Made by a program: the position numbers and the translations under genes. Source: Gigaspora rosea (lineage: Eukaryota; Glomeromycota; Glomeromycetes; Diversisporales; Gigasporaceae). Taken from it: a stretch of 64,000 nucleotides of DNA. The stretch covers positions 154,141-218,140 of the forward strand of contig QKWP01000346.1 of the NCBI GenBank assembly GCA_003550325.1, given 5' to 3'. The notes below the pieces were generated by a model, which saw only the letters and a program-made list of their open reading frames with translations, did not search any database and was not told where the DNA came from. Shown here one piece after another: positions 46,076 through 58,396 of the stretch (within the stretch, counting starts at the first letter, position 1; the number at the start of each line of letters is the position of its first letter).

Positions 46076-46200
46076 CCTTGATATAACCTCGATAATAACG
46101 ACCTTGATAAACTGAATCTGCTATTAAAATTAAGATTTTTTAGCTAAAATTTTTATTACAAGAACATACCTCAGTATAATGAATTTTTGATTATACAACC
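46068..46200. mobile_element. pogo-like remnant shared by both duplicates
   Basis: CAGTATAACCTTGATATAAC and AACGACCTTGATAAAC resemble the ends of pogo/Tigger elements, here as a short left portion and perhaps a decayed right end (TATAATGAATTTTTGATTAT, near 46175). The same remnant stands at 59197-59320 in copy B, so it predates the duplication. Confidence 0.5.
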
Positions 46201-46207
46201 TTGTTGT

Positions 46208-46670
46208 GGATTAAAAAAATTGGAATGGTTAAAGAGAGCTATTTCAGATGAATATGTTAATCGTTATGAATACAATAATTTTACCAATTGGTGAGGGAGG
46301 CTTTGGACAATTGATAAGTGCAAGTGGCGTGATTGTGAGTTAACAGCCACTCTTAAATACTTAAATGTGTACACTAATTTAAGGAAAGAGATAAATCAAA
46401 ACTTTGTCAATGAGGTATAATTAAATTTGTAATAGCTAAAAATTCACAAATATCAAACTATATATTAAATCCATTTGCGCAAAAAAGCTTAAATTGCTAG
46501 AAAAATTGGTAGTCATCAAAATATTATAATATTTTAAGGAATTATGATGGTATGTGTTCTTAAAGTATATTAATATATTTAAACAGATAATTATATTAAA
46601 TCTAACCTTTCAACAAATATATCATTATAGATAATTAAACATGATTTTGCAATTTGTTAGTAATTAAATT
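46208..46670 (+). pseudogene. TKL-type protein kinase N-lobe remnant, copy A
   Basis: The text LEWLKRAISDEYVNRYEYNN leads into the ATP-binding glycine loop IGEGGFG (46287-46307). Next come CELTATLKYLN, with the Lys position of the VAIK motif, and LRKEINQNFVNE. After a probable intron, LKLLEK, GSHQNI and a FYGI-like stretch follow near 46500-46550. Stops and frame changes are frequent and the domain ends at the duplication boundary, so no catalytic loop is present. The family is a typical Rhizophagus expansion. Confidence 0.7.
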
Positions 46671-46672
46671 TG

Positions 46673-47649
46673 CATGGCCTTATAACTAAATTTTCAAAGC
46701 AACTAGTAATCCAGATATAAAAAAATATTTAAATTTAAAAATTATGCTCATTTATAAAGATTCTTAAAGCTAATATAACTGGATTATAAGGACAAATTAA
46801 TTAAATTTAGACTTTTGCTAATTTGCTCACAGGGTGATTTCACCTTATTATATGTAGAACCAATCAGATTGTAGAAACTTGTGTAACAAAACTAAAGAAA
46901 AAATTAAAAAAAAACCAAAGCTTAATATTACCTAACCCTAACCCTAATCTTAAATAGTAAACTTATTTATTTTTTTAAAAAAAAAATTTATAGTGAGGTG
47001 ATATCACCCAGGTGAAAATTAGTTAAAATCTTTTAAATTTATATGTTCTTATTTTTTTATTATTTCTTATTATTACTATAAGTGGCTGACTACATAATAT
47101 TGAATCCATTGAATTTTTATAATTTTTCACCTATGTGAAGTTTTTTGCCACCTATAAGATCATATGTAATGTGAAATCAAACCACTTTTTTTCATTAGTT
47201 AGGGTTATGGCAAGGTGAGAATAGTGTGTGGCAAAAATTGAAGGGTTATAATAAAATTTTGCAAGAAGTTTTTTTTTGTTAGAACATGAAGAGTGGTTTC
47301 ATAGCCAATATTTTGGATTACAGGCGATTTTTTAGAAAAGACTATGTTTTGTTTTTATTTCATGTTACAACACTATAGTGATCAAATTACAATATCTTTT
47401 TTTTAAACTATAGAAATAAAAATTCTGTAAGAAATTATGTATATCAATTTGAAAGAATAATATGGCATATTCGTGTCTTTTTGAAACTTGGTTATAAAAA
47501 TCAAGAAAAATAGTTAAATAATATGTTATATTGCTAAAAGTTATTGATTGATTACTTGTTGATTATTGTGACGTGCTGATTAAAATTTGCAAATGGCAAT
47601 TTGGAATTTTTTATCTATTGTCTTAAGTTCCTTCGCTCTGCTCCGGAAA
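46673..47649. other. Spacer between the two duplicated segments
   Basis: Contains a palindromic element (46819-47021) and otherwise no gene. A weak inverted arrangement with TGCCACCTATAAGATC and TGGCAAAAATTG surrounds 47145-47345. Confidence 0.45.
46819..47021. repeat. Palindromic MITE with telomere-like loop
   Basis: Arms TAATTTGCTCACAGGGTGAT and TAATTTTCACCTGGGTGATA (minus strand) are inverted. The loop contains CCTAACCCTAACCCTAA (46931-46947), nearly three units of the fungal telomere repeat. Confidence 0.7.
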
Positions 47650-47727
47650 TTATATTAAAAATATATCTATTTTTTGAACTTAACGGCAAAGTTTTTTTTT
47701 TAGATTTTTTATTATCATGAAATCTGG

Positions 47728-48276
47728 TACATCTTTTGATGTGCTAGTTTCGCAAGATTTTGTCAGTTACAACCTTTTGTCCCTTTTATCAGTTTCATCA
47801 CCTTTCATCAGTTTCATTACCTTTTATCAGTTTCGTCATTTCATCATTTGATAATTTACGAAACTAGGTGGTTATAAGTTATCGTATAATAGGCAAAAAT
47901 ATATATATATCAACATAGTAGTATAAATCAATAGATGTAAGATGCTTTGGCCGCGATAATAGTCCCAAACATCTTACAGATATTAATTTATTTACTGATC
48001 TATTATGTCGATATTTCTGTCTATTATGAGTTTATATTTCACCGACATTTATTTCGCAGACAACTTAGTTCACCAACAGACAAGTTTATTTCATAGACAT
48101 CATATTTTACTGACAGCTTATTTCACTGACCATTTTTTATTATAAATTACACTAACCTTAACTCTAATTCTAAATCTAACCCTATCGACAAAGACTAGAA
48201 TTACTTTGTCGGTGAAATGAGCTGTTGATGAAATATAGTGTGTATGAAATAGTGAATTAATTGTCAGTAAAATAAA
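47728..48276. repeat. TTTCATCA patch and left part of the GACA foldback in copy B
   Basis: 47735-47882 corresponds to the motif patch at 36425-36590. 48031-48276 corresponds to the left arm, loop and part of the right arm of the foldback at 36753-37066. The remainder of the right arm resumes at 52115, after the hAT-like element. Confidence 0.7.
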
Positions 48277-48284
48277 CCTTACCG

Positions 48285-51200
48285 CAGTGTTGGGTTGGAC
48301 ATTGGACATGTCCAATGTCCAGTCCATGTCCAGTCCAGTCCAATCCATTGGACTAAAGGAGGTTGGACATTGGACATGGTGTAACATTAGATTAGTGTAT
48401 AGTCATGTGATAATTAACCAATCAAATCATAATTTTATGCAGCTGAACCACCCCAAACCGTATGCATAGTGGATAAGTTTTGTATCAGTATTGAGAGGTT
48501 ATCGGATTTGAAATCATTATAAGCTATTAGAAACGAACTTGGTAGATTAATTTTTTATCAGATTTGACAGGATCAGTTTTGGGAGGTTCAACTGCATTAT
48601 ATATTATTTTAATTAATATAAACCGATAGATATAAAGTTTAAGTGAATACGCATTATATATGCAGGTGCATTATTTTGATCGTATTATATAAAAAGCATT
48701 TACATAATTGATTAATTTACATTAGCCCAAGTTGCATAATATTTCAGAATTAATATGAATATTATTCGAAGCTATTTATATATGTATATATTTACATTGT
48801 TGTCAAGTGAAACAAATTTCGAAATGACACACAAATATTAACTAAATTTAGTAACTAGATAGCTGCGTGACGTCATCGCACGAAACCAGGAACGGGAGAC
48901 CTTGATAGTGGTTAGATTTGTATGTTTCATATAATAAAGAAATATGCAGTTTATTAATAATTCAAATAGCTATATAAGAGAAAGGTAATTCAATCATTCT
49001 TTGTCGTTTTTAGTAATAATTATTTATATTATTTATTATATAACAGCCAACAAAGTTTTATCAATTTTTTAACATTAGTATAGATTAGATTTTTGATTTA
49101 TTTAGTTATTCGTTGATGCGCAATACAATGATTGTATGCACATACAAGGACTTATATATGTAAGGGGAAGTTAAAATAAACTTAAAATTACGAATATTTT
49201 TATTATTATTATGGACAGGACCGACGTGAATTAGCATGATTCACAGATATAATTCCTATATTCAAATAATTTATTGTTTATGTCAAGAAACACGGCGATT
49301 ATAAAATAATTTTAGAGGCAACAGAAACATTCGATTACTTGTTTAACTCAAATAATTTGCAGATATCAGATAATCAAGCAGTAAATGCGAATGTCGGAAC
49401 CGATTTTACGAGTTTTCTCTGTCTTGTCAACATTGTGTTAATGTTATTGTTATAGGTAATAGCAGGTGATCAAAGGTCCATAATACAGAAATCTTCAGAA
49501 TCGGGTCTTATTCTGTATAGAATGGTATAACAGCAATCAAGATCAGCAATTAGGCGACGACAATGTGAAAATAAATTAAAATCAGGTATCGTACTTTAAA
49601 AGTTAGACTAACAATTTTATGTGACAGGAGTAAGTGTTACATCGGATATGAATATTTAATGTGCGAAGATTCTATATGAATTTGCACCCTTGCTTCGCCA
49701 TATACATTTATCCAATAAGATGCAAGATTTTGCGTATGAACGCCATTTAAATTGCAATATAACCATACACTACTAGGGTGGAACATCAACTAAGAAATCA
49801 AACCTATGTTAGATAGTATTTTTCATATCACAGATTTTTACGTTACACAAACAACAATTAAATTTATTCAAATTCGGATTGTATATTTAACCGTAATTAC
49901 AGTAAGAACATAATATTATTAATAATTGAAATTTCAAAGCGATTCAACTTATTATCAAGAAATCGAATTACCTTGAAACTTTCACGAATTGTTTATAAAA
50001 TGGTAAAGAATAAAACTATATTTTCAAATTTTTTATCGATATATAAATTTTTTGTATAATTGTCTTATAGAATAAGTTGAATTTTGTTAGTTAAAATATA
50101 AAAAAAAAAAACACTCAAAACTATAAGTTAAATAAATAAGTTGAACCTTATTTAGAGCTAACGCAAAAAATTAAATATAGAACCTTCGAAATGGTTCTAA
50201 AGAACATTTCTCATTCAAAAGAAACTCGAAAAATAAGTACGATACTTGTGTGAATCTTTTAGAATATTGCTCTTTTTTTATAATTAAACAATATAAAAAT
50301 AATATTCAATTTATTACGTTAATTTCGCCAATAAAATTTGATAATAGTAAATTGATCAATGTATCTAACATAGTTTTGATTTACATAGTTGATGTTCCAC
50401 CCTAATACACTACGTGAAATTCTCAATGTCATTCCGTTCCTGGTATGCAATTTTGCATGCTGCACAATTTAGCTATTTTTCAAATGAAATCAAGAGTTCT
50501 TCAATTATATACGATTAAAATGGTTTAATATCTGAGCAATTCTGAAATACTTTCAAATTAAGAGATTACCTTGAAGTTTGTGTTTCAAAAGCATCTTTAT
50601 AAAATTCTTCTATGACTTTTCTAATACAAATTACATCAGTATATTTGTAAATTACATTCTATAAGCGCACAGTCCATAATTGCACTTTTCCTAATTGCAT
50701 GCGTTTATGGAAGACCAATTGGCGGCTATTAAGGCTTCTTGGGACTGTTCTTTGACTGCTGGAGCCAAATTTTGATATTCACTTACGCTGGCATAAGGCG
50801 TGTTTATTTTCAGCAGAAAATTCCCGCTGGCCGGTTTTTCACTAGCGAAATCACGATATTGCTGCAGCTAATATCGCAAATTCGAAATTGTGATATTAGA
50901 GATTCGAATTTCCTATTTGTTTTACCCACACATTTGTATATAGATCAATTTTCTTTATTTAGTACAGTATAAATAACTTACATTTCTATTTTTATATAAT
51001 TCACTAAATGTTAGTCAAATCAGTGTAAACTGATTATTAACATAGAATGCCCTTTTGTAAATCCTCATAACACTAACGTGTTAGCACATACGGATATGTG
51101 TTATAAAGAGTAATTTTCAATGGAATCGAAAGTTCGGGATGACACATCAATGTGCTGGGCTTAAAATTTAATGAATGAATTCATAGAATGTTAAACGCGT

Positions 51201-52114
51201 TGGATAACTTATCAATGTGTTAGGTAGTACATCAAACGTGTGGTATATTAATTTAAATTTATATAAGATGTACATTTTTGAATGTAAAAGAGAGTGTCAC
51301 CCCGATTTTCTTAATAAAATTAATAAAAAACTTTTTTTTCGTTTTACTCTAGAATAATAAAGGAAACTAGTGTAGTGCTGAAGAGACCTTTATTCGAATA
51401 AATCAGAAACTATCTTCTAGTAACTATTAGAGTTAAATTGGTTAAACGCATACAAACACTCTCCTTAGTAGTTATACCAGCACCAACATTCAAAATTTTT
51501 AATTTTTCTGTTCTTTTTCAATATTGCCCATTCGAGAGTTTTTTTTCACCAATATTTCGGTATATGGCTGGGGAATAAAAACCCTTTTTCAACCAAAAAA
51601 TCCAGGCCGTAAAAAGAGACTTGGTTGGTCAAATAGGGAACTGGATAATTTCTGTTAAATGTATGACAAATCCATGAATAATCGAAGTAAACAACAATTT
51701 ATTCAAAGCATAGTTTGACAATGGGTAAATTATATCATTTTTTACTTCAGCAAGATCAATATTTTCCTGTTAAAAAAAGAGATAATTTCAACAAGATTAA
51801 TAGAAATAAGTCGTATCTTTGCATGACCTTAAATTAAAAAAATTATGTTTTCAGATTAAAATTTATGTAAAATATAGTTAATATGACAGTTCCCTCTTGG
51901 AAAAAATCCTCCACTCATATTAAAAAAGATAGCAGACTGTATTGGATTCAAAAAATCAATCTCATTTAGACTGATTCAAAACCTTTATAATTAAAAAAAT
52001 AAAAAAATTTTATTGGACATATTGGACATGAACATATGTCCAAGTATATGTCCAATGTCCAGTCCAGTCCAATAGTGCTAAAATTAGATGGACATATATC
52101 CAATGCCAACACTG
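48285..52114. mobile_element. Large non-autonomous hAT-like element, 3.8 kb
   Basis: CAGTGTTGG at the left and its complement CCAACACTG at the right are flanked by CCTTACCG on both sides (48277-48284 and 52115-52122), an exact 8-bp duplication. Copy A at about 37002-37012 shows the unfilled site (CCTTGTCCG). TGTCCA and TGGACAT words crowd both subterminal regions, as transposase binding sites do in hAT. No long frame is left. Near 51600-51660 a short NPGRKKRLGW-like text might be a trace of a BED-type start; this is weak. The interior (48470-49770 and 50414-52000) holds no other recognisable gene. Confidence 0.85.
49774..50404. mobile_element. MULE-like MITE nested in the hAT-like element
   Basis: Ends TAGGGTGGAACATCAACT and its complement GTTGATGTTCCACCCTA are flanked by ATACACTAC on both sides (49765-49773 and 50405-50413). 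A 9-bp duplication suggests the Mutator superfamily. TATGTTAGATA and its partner TATCTAACATA extend the inverted ends. 631 bp, no transposase. Confidence 0.85.
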
Positions 52115-53245
52115 CCTTACCGTAAATTAATTGTTGGTGAACTAAATTGTCTGTGGATGATTGGTGATGAGTTGATTAGAACCGATTCATTATTTATTAT
52201 TTATTAAAAATCTAGAACCCACACGAAAATATAATCCAATTCATATTAATTAAGTATTCATATTAGTTCAATATTTATTTTATTCGCATTAAATTTTATC
52301 CACATTAATTTTATTCACATTGATTAAATATTCATATCTAATTTATGAAGATTCTAATTCATTAAGTTCGTGAATATTTTTCCTTGTACAAATTCATTAA
52401 CTTTGCTTTATTCTACTATATAATTAAATAAATAAGATATTTAGGTGCTATATCAAGTTTAGAGATAGGATAAAATGCTCGTGATTCAGGATCATTCGTA
52501 TTAACGCACGATTCGGAATCTCTAATCAAGATATTCGAATTTATTTTATTCATTCATTATTAATTTCATGTTAATTTGGAGAACAGTAAGTGAAAAATAA
52601 ACATTTATAAACTGAGTTATTTTGAAATAGGTTATTCAAATCGTAAATATTTACTATCAAATAATGCTTCTCATTTCATTCAAATTAAAATTTAAAAATA
52701 TGAAAACCATTAATTTACCAGCACTATCTAAATTATTGTACACAATACATTGTCTCTATATACATGATTATTAAAACAGGTGGCGAAGCCGGCTGCATGA
52801 TCACGTTCTAGTCAGTAAAATAAAAAGTATGAAATTTGAAATAGGGCCAAACGAAGCGATGCCGGATTTGATTTGAAAAATTTAAGTGAAACAAGATCAA
52901 AAGCTATATAAAAAAAATTTATCGACGTTGTATGCAAAGAAGAAGAACCAGATTACAAATAAAACCAAAAGCAGACAGAATGGCGCCTTTTCAGACATTT
53001 TTTTACACATTCAGCACAAATATTAAACAAATTCTATACAAATCTTTTTTATAGGATTAGTTAAGGCTAATTGTTTATTTTTTCTAAATAAACCTTAGAC
53101 CTTAGCTTGCTAAATTGTTTAAGTCGGCTAAGTTGTAATAGTCATTTAAATAAGCCAATGTAAATACTATGTGCAAAATAGTACTCTAAGCCATATTTTG
53201 TTAAAGAATTCAATTGCGTACGGAGCAAATTATTGTTTTTCAACA
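52115..53245. promoter_or_regulatory. Upstream region of ion channel pseudogene B
   Basis: Finishes the foldback right arm (to about 52170), then matches copy A upstream sequence without the A-specific blocks. Only the right half of the 39589-39662 hairpin (GCAGACAGAATGGCGCC) remains, near 52972. No promoter motif was identified. Confidence 0.4.
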
Positions 53246-56200
53246 ATGAGTAATGAATCATCGCAAATTTTGAAGTCCGAAGATTCCACAAAAATTGAAA
53301 TGCCCGAATCAATTAAACTAGCTAAACCAACTAAGCTACATATTGAGAAAATAGAAAGACTTTTGCTATCACCAAATAGCAAGTACGCAGCGACATGGAG
53401 CGCACATGATAGATCAATTTGCGGATGGCTACTTGATCAACCTGTAGCAAAGCAATCAATAGAGCAATCAGAAAACGAATTTCATCAATCTAAACCTTTC
53501 AAATTTGATCGCTTAATAAATGTTGAAGACCTTGGCAAGTATTATGATGTAAGTTTAATTGCAGTTTCAAATAATAAACTTATCGCAATAAAATCGAGAA
53601 AAGATTCACAAGAAATAATTGGTGAGTGCGAATAAATAATAATTGACAATATTCACAATATTTAGGAATAATTTTCAAAATATTTAATCATTTTAAAGAA
53701 GTCATTAATTTTAATCTTGAAACACCGAAGAAAATAGAACTAAACTTAAATCCATTTGCACATCGATATTCAATGGATGAATGTAAATTTTATAACAATG
53801 GAGACTTTTTGATAACTACATCTGATAATTATTTTAATTTTGGAATTAATATTTTTAAATTTTCAAGTGAAAATTTAAGCGAACAAGGCTGGAAGATTAA
53901 TAAATCAATTTTTTGTGGAACGTATGAAAATATTGCAAATTGTATTATAAGCGATAAAGAAAAAATAATGCTTTATGATAAATGTGGGTCATTAACGCGC
54001 AATGGAATTTAAATACTTTACTACTCGAAAAACAATATCAATCAGAATGGTTATTCGGTTTTGATGGTGTCACTTTTAATAAAGATTCTACACTTCTTGC
54101 AGTATATGATACATATGGTTTTATTTGCATTTATTTGACCGAAAATTCGCTGCTCTTATCGCAATGTAAGTTCAATTTATCTCTCTGTTTGTGAAAAATT
54201 GTTATGATTTCAAATTTGAAATCTGAACATCTTTTTGCAAACGAAACTATCAATAATTAGAGTTTATTAAGTCATACCAGTGTGTTTACTTTATACATGT
54301 ATTTCAAAATTTTCAAAAAAAAAATATTTATAATTTGGTGCATTAAATAATAATGTTCAGCACTCAGAACCCTTACATAACCATAATCTTAATCCTAAAT
54401 TAATGGTAATGATAAAATTCTATAAAATACATATAGAGCTAAACACCACTGACGATCTTCTATAATTTTATAACCTATAATTATAATTATTAGGCAGAAT
54501 TGACACAATTGAAAGGTCCAAATTACAAAAATTAGCATTCATTTCATCTGATGAATCAGAAATAATACTTTTATTTTATGGAGATGGAAGTATTGAAATA
54601 AGGGATCCTTACAATATTCAACATGTTATCGATGGTTCAAATATATATGAAGAGTAATTAAAACCATTAAATGAAGAAGCTTGGAAAAAAGATTTTAAAA
54701 CAATGTTTAAAGACATAATTGATGAAAAAATATACTACATATCAGATGAATGCTTATGGGTTCAAGAGATTTCTGAAAAACAATGGGTCATATATTTACA
54801 AGAAATGTTGAATGTTTATAATAAAACAGGGTTGCTGCCTAGTAAATCTCAAATACAAAAAATTCTAGATGATGATGATACTGTATGAAAGAATCGGAAT
54901 CATATGATGGATCATTAGTAAAGTGGGAAGTTAATAAACATGAAAGAGTAATAAAAGCATTTTTGAAATCTGATTCTAATGCAAATTGTTGGAAATCCAT
55001 AGATAATATAAGATTAAATTGTCAAATTATATTTAAAACCATATCAACAATAGATATCATTTCTTTGAATATTCATGGTTGCAGTTTATTTCATAATGAT
55101 TTGGTAATGATCACATCTTATTGCCTATTTGTGTGGTCAATTTTGCAGAAAGGAAAAATTAGATTACGATATTACACAGGTTTTACAGACCGTAGGAATT
55201 GGTATGACGAGATACAATTATATGAAAAAATTCATTGCCAGTACCACGATTTGATTTATTTATGATTTATCGTTAGAAATCATTTACAGAAGATGGAAGA
55301 AAACTTTTTGAAGAAATACTAGATGATTATATTGATGATAAAATATTAATGAAATTATATGGAAAGGAAATTTTAAAGGATTGCTTGAAGATTAAAAATT
55401 ATTCAATACTAAGAAGAATATGTAATAAAATATACAATGAACCGGAAAATTCCTTTTTATTAAGGATTCAATTTTTAGATATTTTTACATTTTCATTTGC
55501 AGAATTAACCCAATTTCCTCAGATATTGAAAGAATTTTTATCAAATACTTTATTTATTCATTCAAATCATAAAGTCATGGAAATTAAATTTAACAAATTC
55601 TTTTCGGAACCGCATCTTCAAAGTCATATAAAATATTTACAACCTTATATAAATAGTAACATTAAACTAAAAATTAAACAATTTTTTGCAGGAAAATTTC
55701 CAATCTTTTTTGATGTTTTGGAAAAAAATAGAAAAAAGAATAGAAAAAATATTTTATAAAAAACATTTTCAAACTGTAATTTTAATCTTTCCGTTACCAA
55801 AGTTTAGTTCTTATGATAGCAATTATAATTCTTGGAGAGAATTAATTTCTCCTAATCCTAGTACTTTTTCTAAGCATCAGTTTCCTGAACTTTATGAATA
55901 TTGGCATGGTGAAGCACTTATTAACTTCAAATGGAATGCCTATGGAAAATATTACTTTTTGGCTATTTTTATTTTTTATTTGATTTTTATGTTTTGTTTT
56001 CTGATAGCCGCTACGATTAAAGGGTTATCTAATTGTACACAGAATCTACTATTAATTATAACTATTATTCTTGGTGTTTTGCATCTCACTTTTGAAATTC
56101 GGCAATTTATTTATTCTCCTCTATCTTGGATTACAGATATTTGGAATTATTTTGGTATTTAAATTTCAAATTTTATTTAGTTCAATTTAATAATTATAAA

Positions 56201-58396
56201 GTTTTGATACTTGTAACCAAACATGGCGTCGAAACGAAACCTACCCGAAACTAGTTTCGGAAGGGTTCTAATCCGAAACTAGTTTCGGATTTTTTAAAAA
56301 AAATCGAAACTCCGCAACCCGAAACCCCGAAACTATAATCCGAAACCCAAACCTATAATCCGAAACTCAAAAATATAAATATTGAAGCCTTTACAATTTA
56401 TTATAAAGTTGAAATGTAAAATTATTTTTGAATAAATTATAACATTATATAGATCATTTTTTTAATTATGTTTTTTTCACTGCCTCGGTTTGTTCGGGTT
56501 TTTATAAAGCTGGTCAACTTTATTTTTAATATCATACCGTTATTACAACTGATTTCAAAATTCTAGGGCGATAGAAAAGATTGCCAATGATGAATCGTAT
56601 GTATTTGATGACTTTTGATACCAATAATTTATTTAATTCTGCGGTAACTTATTAATTCTATCATTAGTAGACATGAACCTACTAATTATTTATTATTACT
56701 TGATATTATATCCAGTTTTTACGTAATAAGTAAAAAAACTGATGCTTGCAAAAGCAATCTTGATTGTCAGAATATAAACTCCGGAATTATGCCTTTCATG
56801 TTATACTTGTGAATCATAACAACAAAAAGGACTGCACGCATGCATTCCGGTTCAAATAACGCTGGATATTCAAATTTCATTGTATTCTTTAAGGAGATAT
56901 ATAACATACGTCAATGCGATTAATGTATATTGAAGAGATACATAGCACATCAGTGCATTTGAAAGAGATATATAATACATTTAATGCAATAAATGTATAT
57001 GGAAGTTTGGGTAGTTTTTGGTGTTCAGGTAAGGTTTCGGGTTTCGAATGAGGTTCGGGTGTCGGGTAAGGTTTCGAGTTTCGGATAAGGTTTCGGAAGT
57101 TTAATCCGAGGCCTGAAACTTTCGGATTTGGCACAAAAGGGTTTCGGCGCCAACTTTAGAGAGAATAAACAAATAAATTATTGTGTTCTGGCATTTCGGG
57201 GTTTCGGTTGAGGTTTCGGGTTTCGGTCGAGGTTTCGGGTTTCGGTTGAGGTTTCGAGTTTCGGATAAGGTTTCGGAAGCTATAATCCGAAACCCGAAAC
57301 TTTCGGAATCGTCAAAAAAGGTTTCGGTGCCATCTCTGCTTGTAACTAATAACAACATTTAAATATATTCTAAGACATGGGTGCAATATTATTTTCGGTA
57401 ACAACTTCTATTGTTTGGTTACAATCTTCTGTAATGCCTGTTTGGGCTGTTACAATTTCTATATTATTACTTGAGCTTAAATTTATAACATTCTTTCGTT
57501 CTATTGAATTTGGTGTGGTGGTACACATTGGGCTATGATTGTCGGAGTTATACAAAATTCACTGTCCTTTTTTGTAATTATAGGTTTTATATTGTTTGCC
57601 TTTGCACATTCTTTATATATTTTATTAAGACCAACAAATGATAATTTAAATAATTCACAAGAATTAAATACAAATATGTTTGCAAATTTAGATACAGCAT
57701 TTTTGGCTGTATATATGATGTTAACAGGTATTTTTAATTATTCTATTCTTATAAAAACTTACCTATTTTCAATTATATAACATTTATCATGAATATTTTT
57801 AGGAGATTCATCTTCTGTGTCTAATTGGTCATTAACTGAAAATATAACATTAACCATTTTAATAATTCTTTTTTCTTTTTTCACAACCATCTATTTGATG
57901 AACTTGTTTATTGGATTATTGTCTAATTTTATTGGCGAAACAAATAAAAAAGAGTTATTTTTACTTCAAAGAGCAAAGGTAATAATTTAAAATATCAGGT
58001 TATAATTTTATTTTAAAATTGTACTTATTTCTTTATCATTTTTTAAATAGATATTATCAGAAATAGAATTATTTTATATGTTACCATATCAACGTAGAAA
58101 AAATAATTGGTTTCCTGAGTTTATGTAAAAATTAATTTGTTGTAATTTATTGCAAATGGTTTTTATTATAATTATATCATTTAATATTAATTTGTATTTA
58201 AAGATTTTACAGATTTAGTCTTGAAAAACTTTGTGAAATAGTCTCTAAAATACAAAATAATAATTGGGATGATATTGTTGAAAAGCCATTTCTTCCTAGT
58301 TCATTATTAAAAATATTACAATTTGATGATGAAACAAAAGATAAACCAAAAGATAAACCAATTTATTTTGATTATACAAAACTTGGTGAGTCTTGA
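53246..58396 (+). pseudogene. Beta-propeller/TRP-like ion channel, copy B
   Basis: Same exon plan as copy A: 53246-53621, 53702-54165, 54494-56154, 57375-57727, 57803-57978, 58051-58124 and 58213-58396. The fourth intron is swollen to 1.2 kb by a hAT-like element. The pore text is YMMLTGDSSSVSNW, with Asp where A has Asn; G-D is the usual form in TRP-type filters. Host-gene breaks: 2 extra bases near 53999, a TAA at 54655, an altered phase near 54877, a deletion near 55205, a TAG near 55274, an added base near 55728 and 5 extra bases near 57512. Disabled independently of copy A, since the breaks differ. A few more residues precede the stop than in A. Confidence 0.75.
56218..57338. mobile_element. 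hAT-like foldback with CCGAAAC arms in an intron
   Basis: Ends CAAACATGGCGTCGAAACGA and CAGAGATGGCACCGAAACC (minus strand) are flanked by CTTGTAAC on both sides (56210-56217 and 57339-57346). Copy A has a single CTTGTAAC at 42900-42907, an exact empty site. The left 150 bp and right 330 bp are mostly CCGAAAC or GGTTTCGG units; the centre is AT-rich and empty. Minus-strand frames across the right arm are repeat artefacts. Confidence 0.9.

Larger units (their letters stand above)
36348..46672 (+). repeat. Segmental duplication, copy A
   Basis: About 10.3 kb aligns, in the same order and orientation, with 47650-59772. Matching landmarks include TTTTTTGAACTTAACGGCAA near 36364 and 47669, the TTTCATCA patch, the GACA foldback, ACATGATTATTAAAACAGGT near 38808 and 52762, the ion channel pseudogene, and the kinase start near 46210 and 59330. 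Copy A alone carries 37356-38483, about 39050-39632 and 44202-45548. The spacer between the copies is about 1 kb. Confidence 0.9.

Noticed and set aside
46931-46947. Internal telomere or chromosome-fusion site
   Set aside because: Fewer than three repeat units, lying in the loop of a small palindrome and recurring in other palindromes.
50739-50972. 77-codon plus-strand frame inside the large hAT-like element
   Set aside because: No transposase or other domain; moderate length is expected by chance there.
56889-57358. Minus-strand frames with PKPETSTETP-like text
   Set aside because: They translate the GGTTTCGG arm of the hAT-like element.
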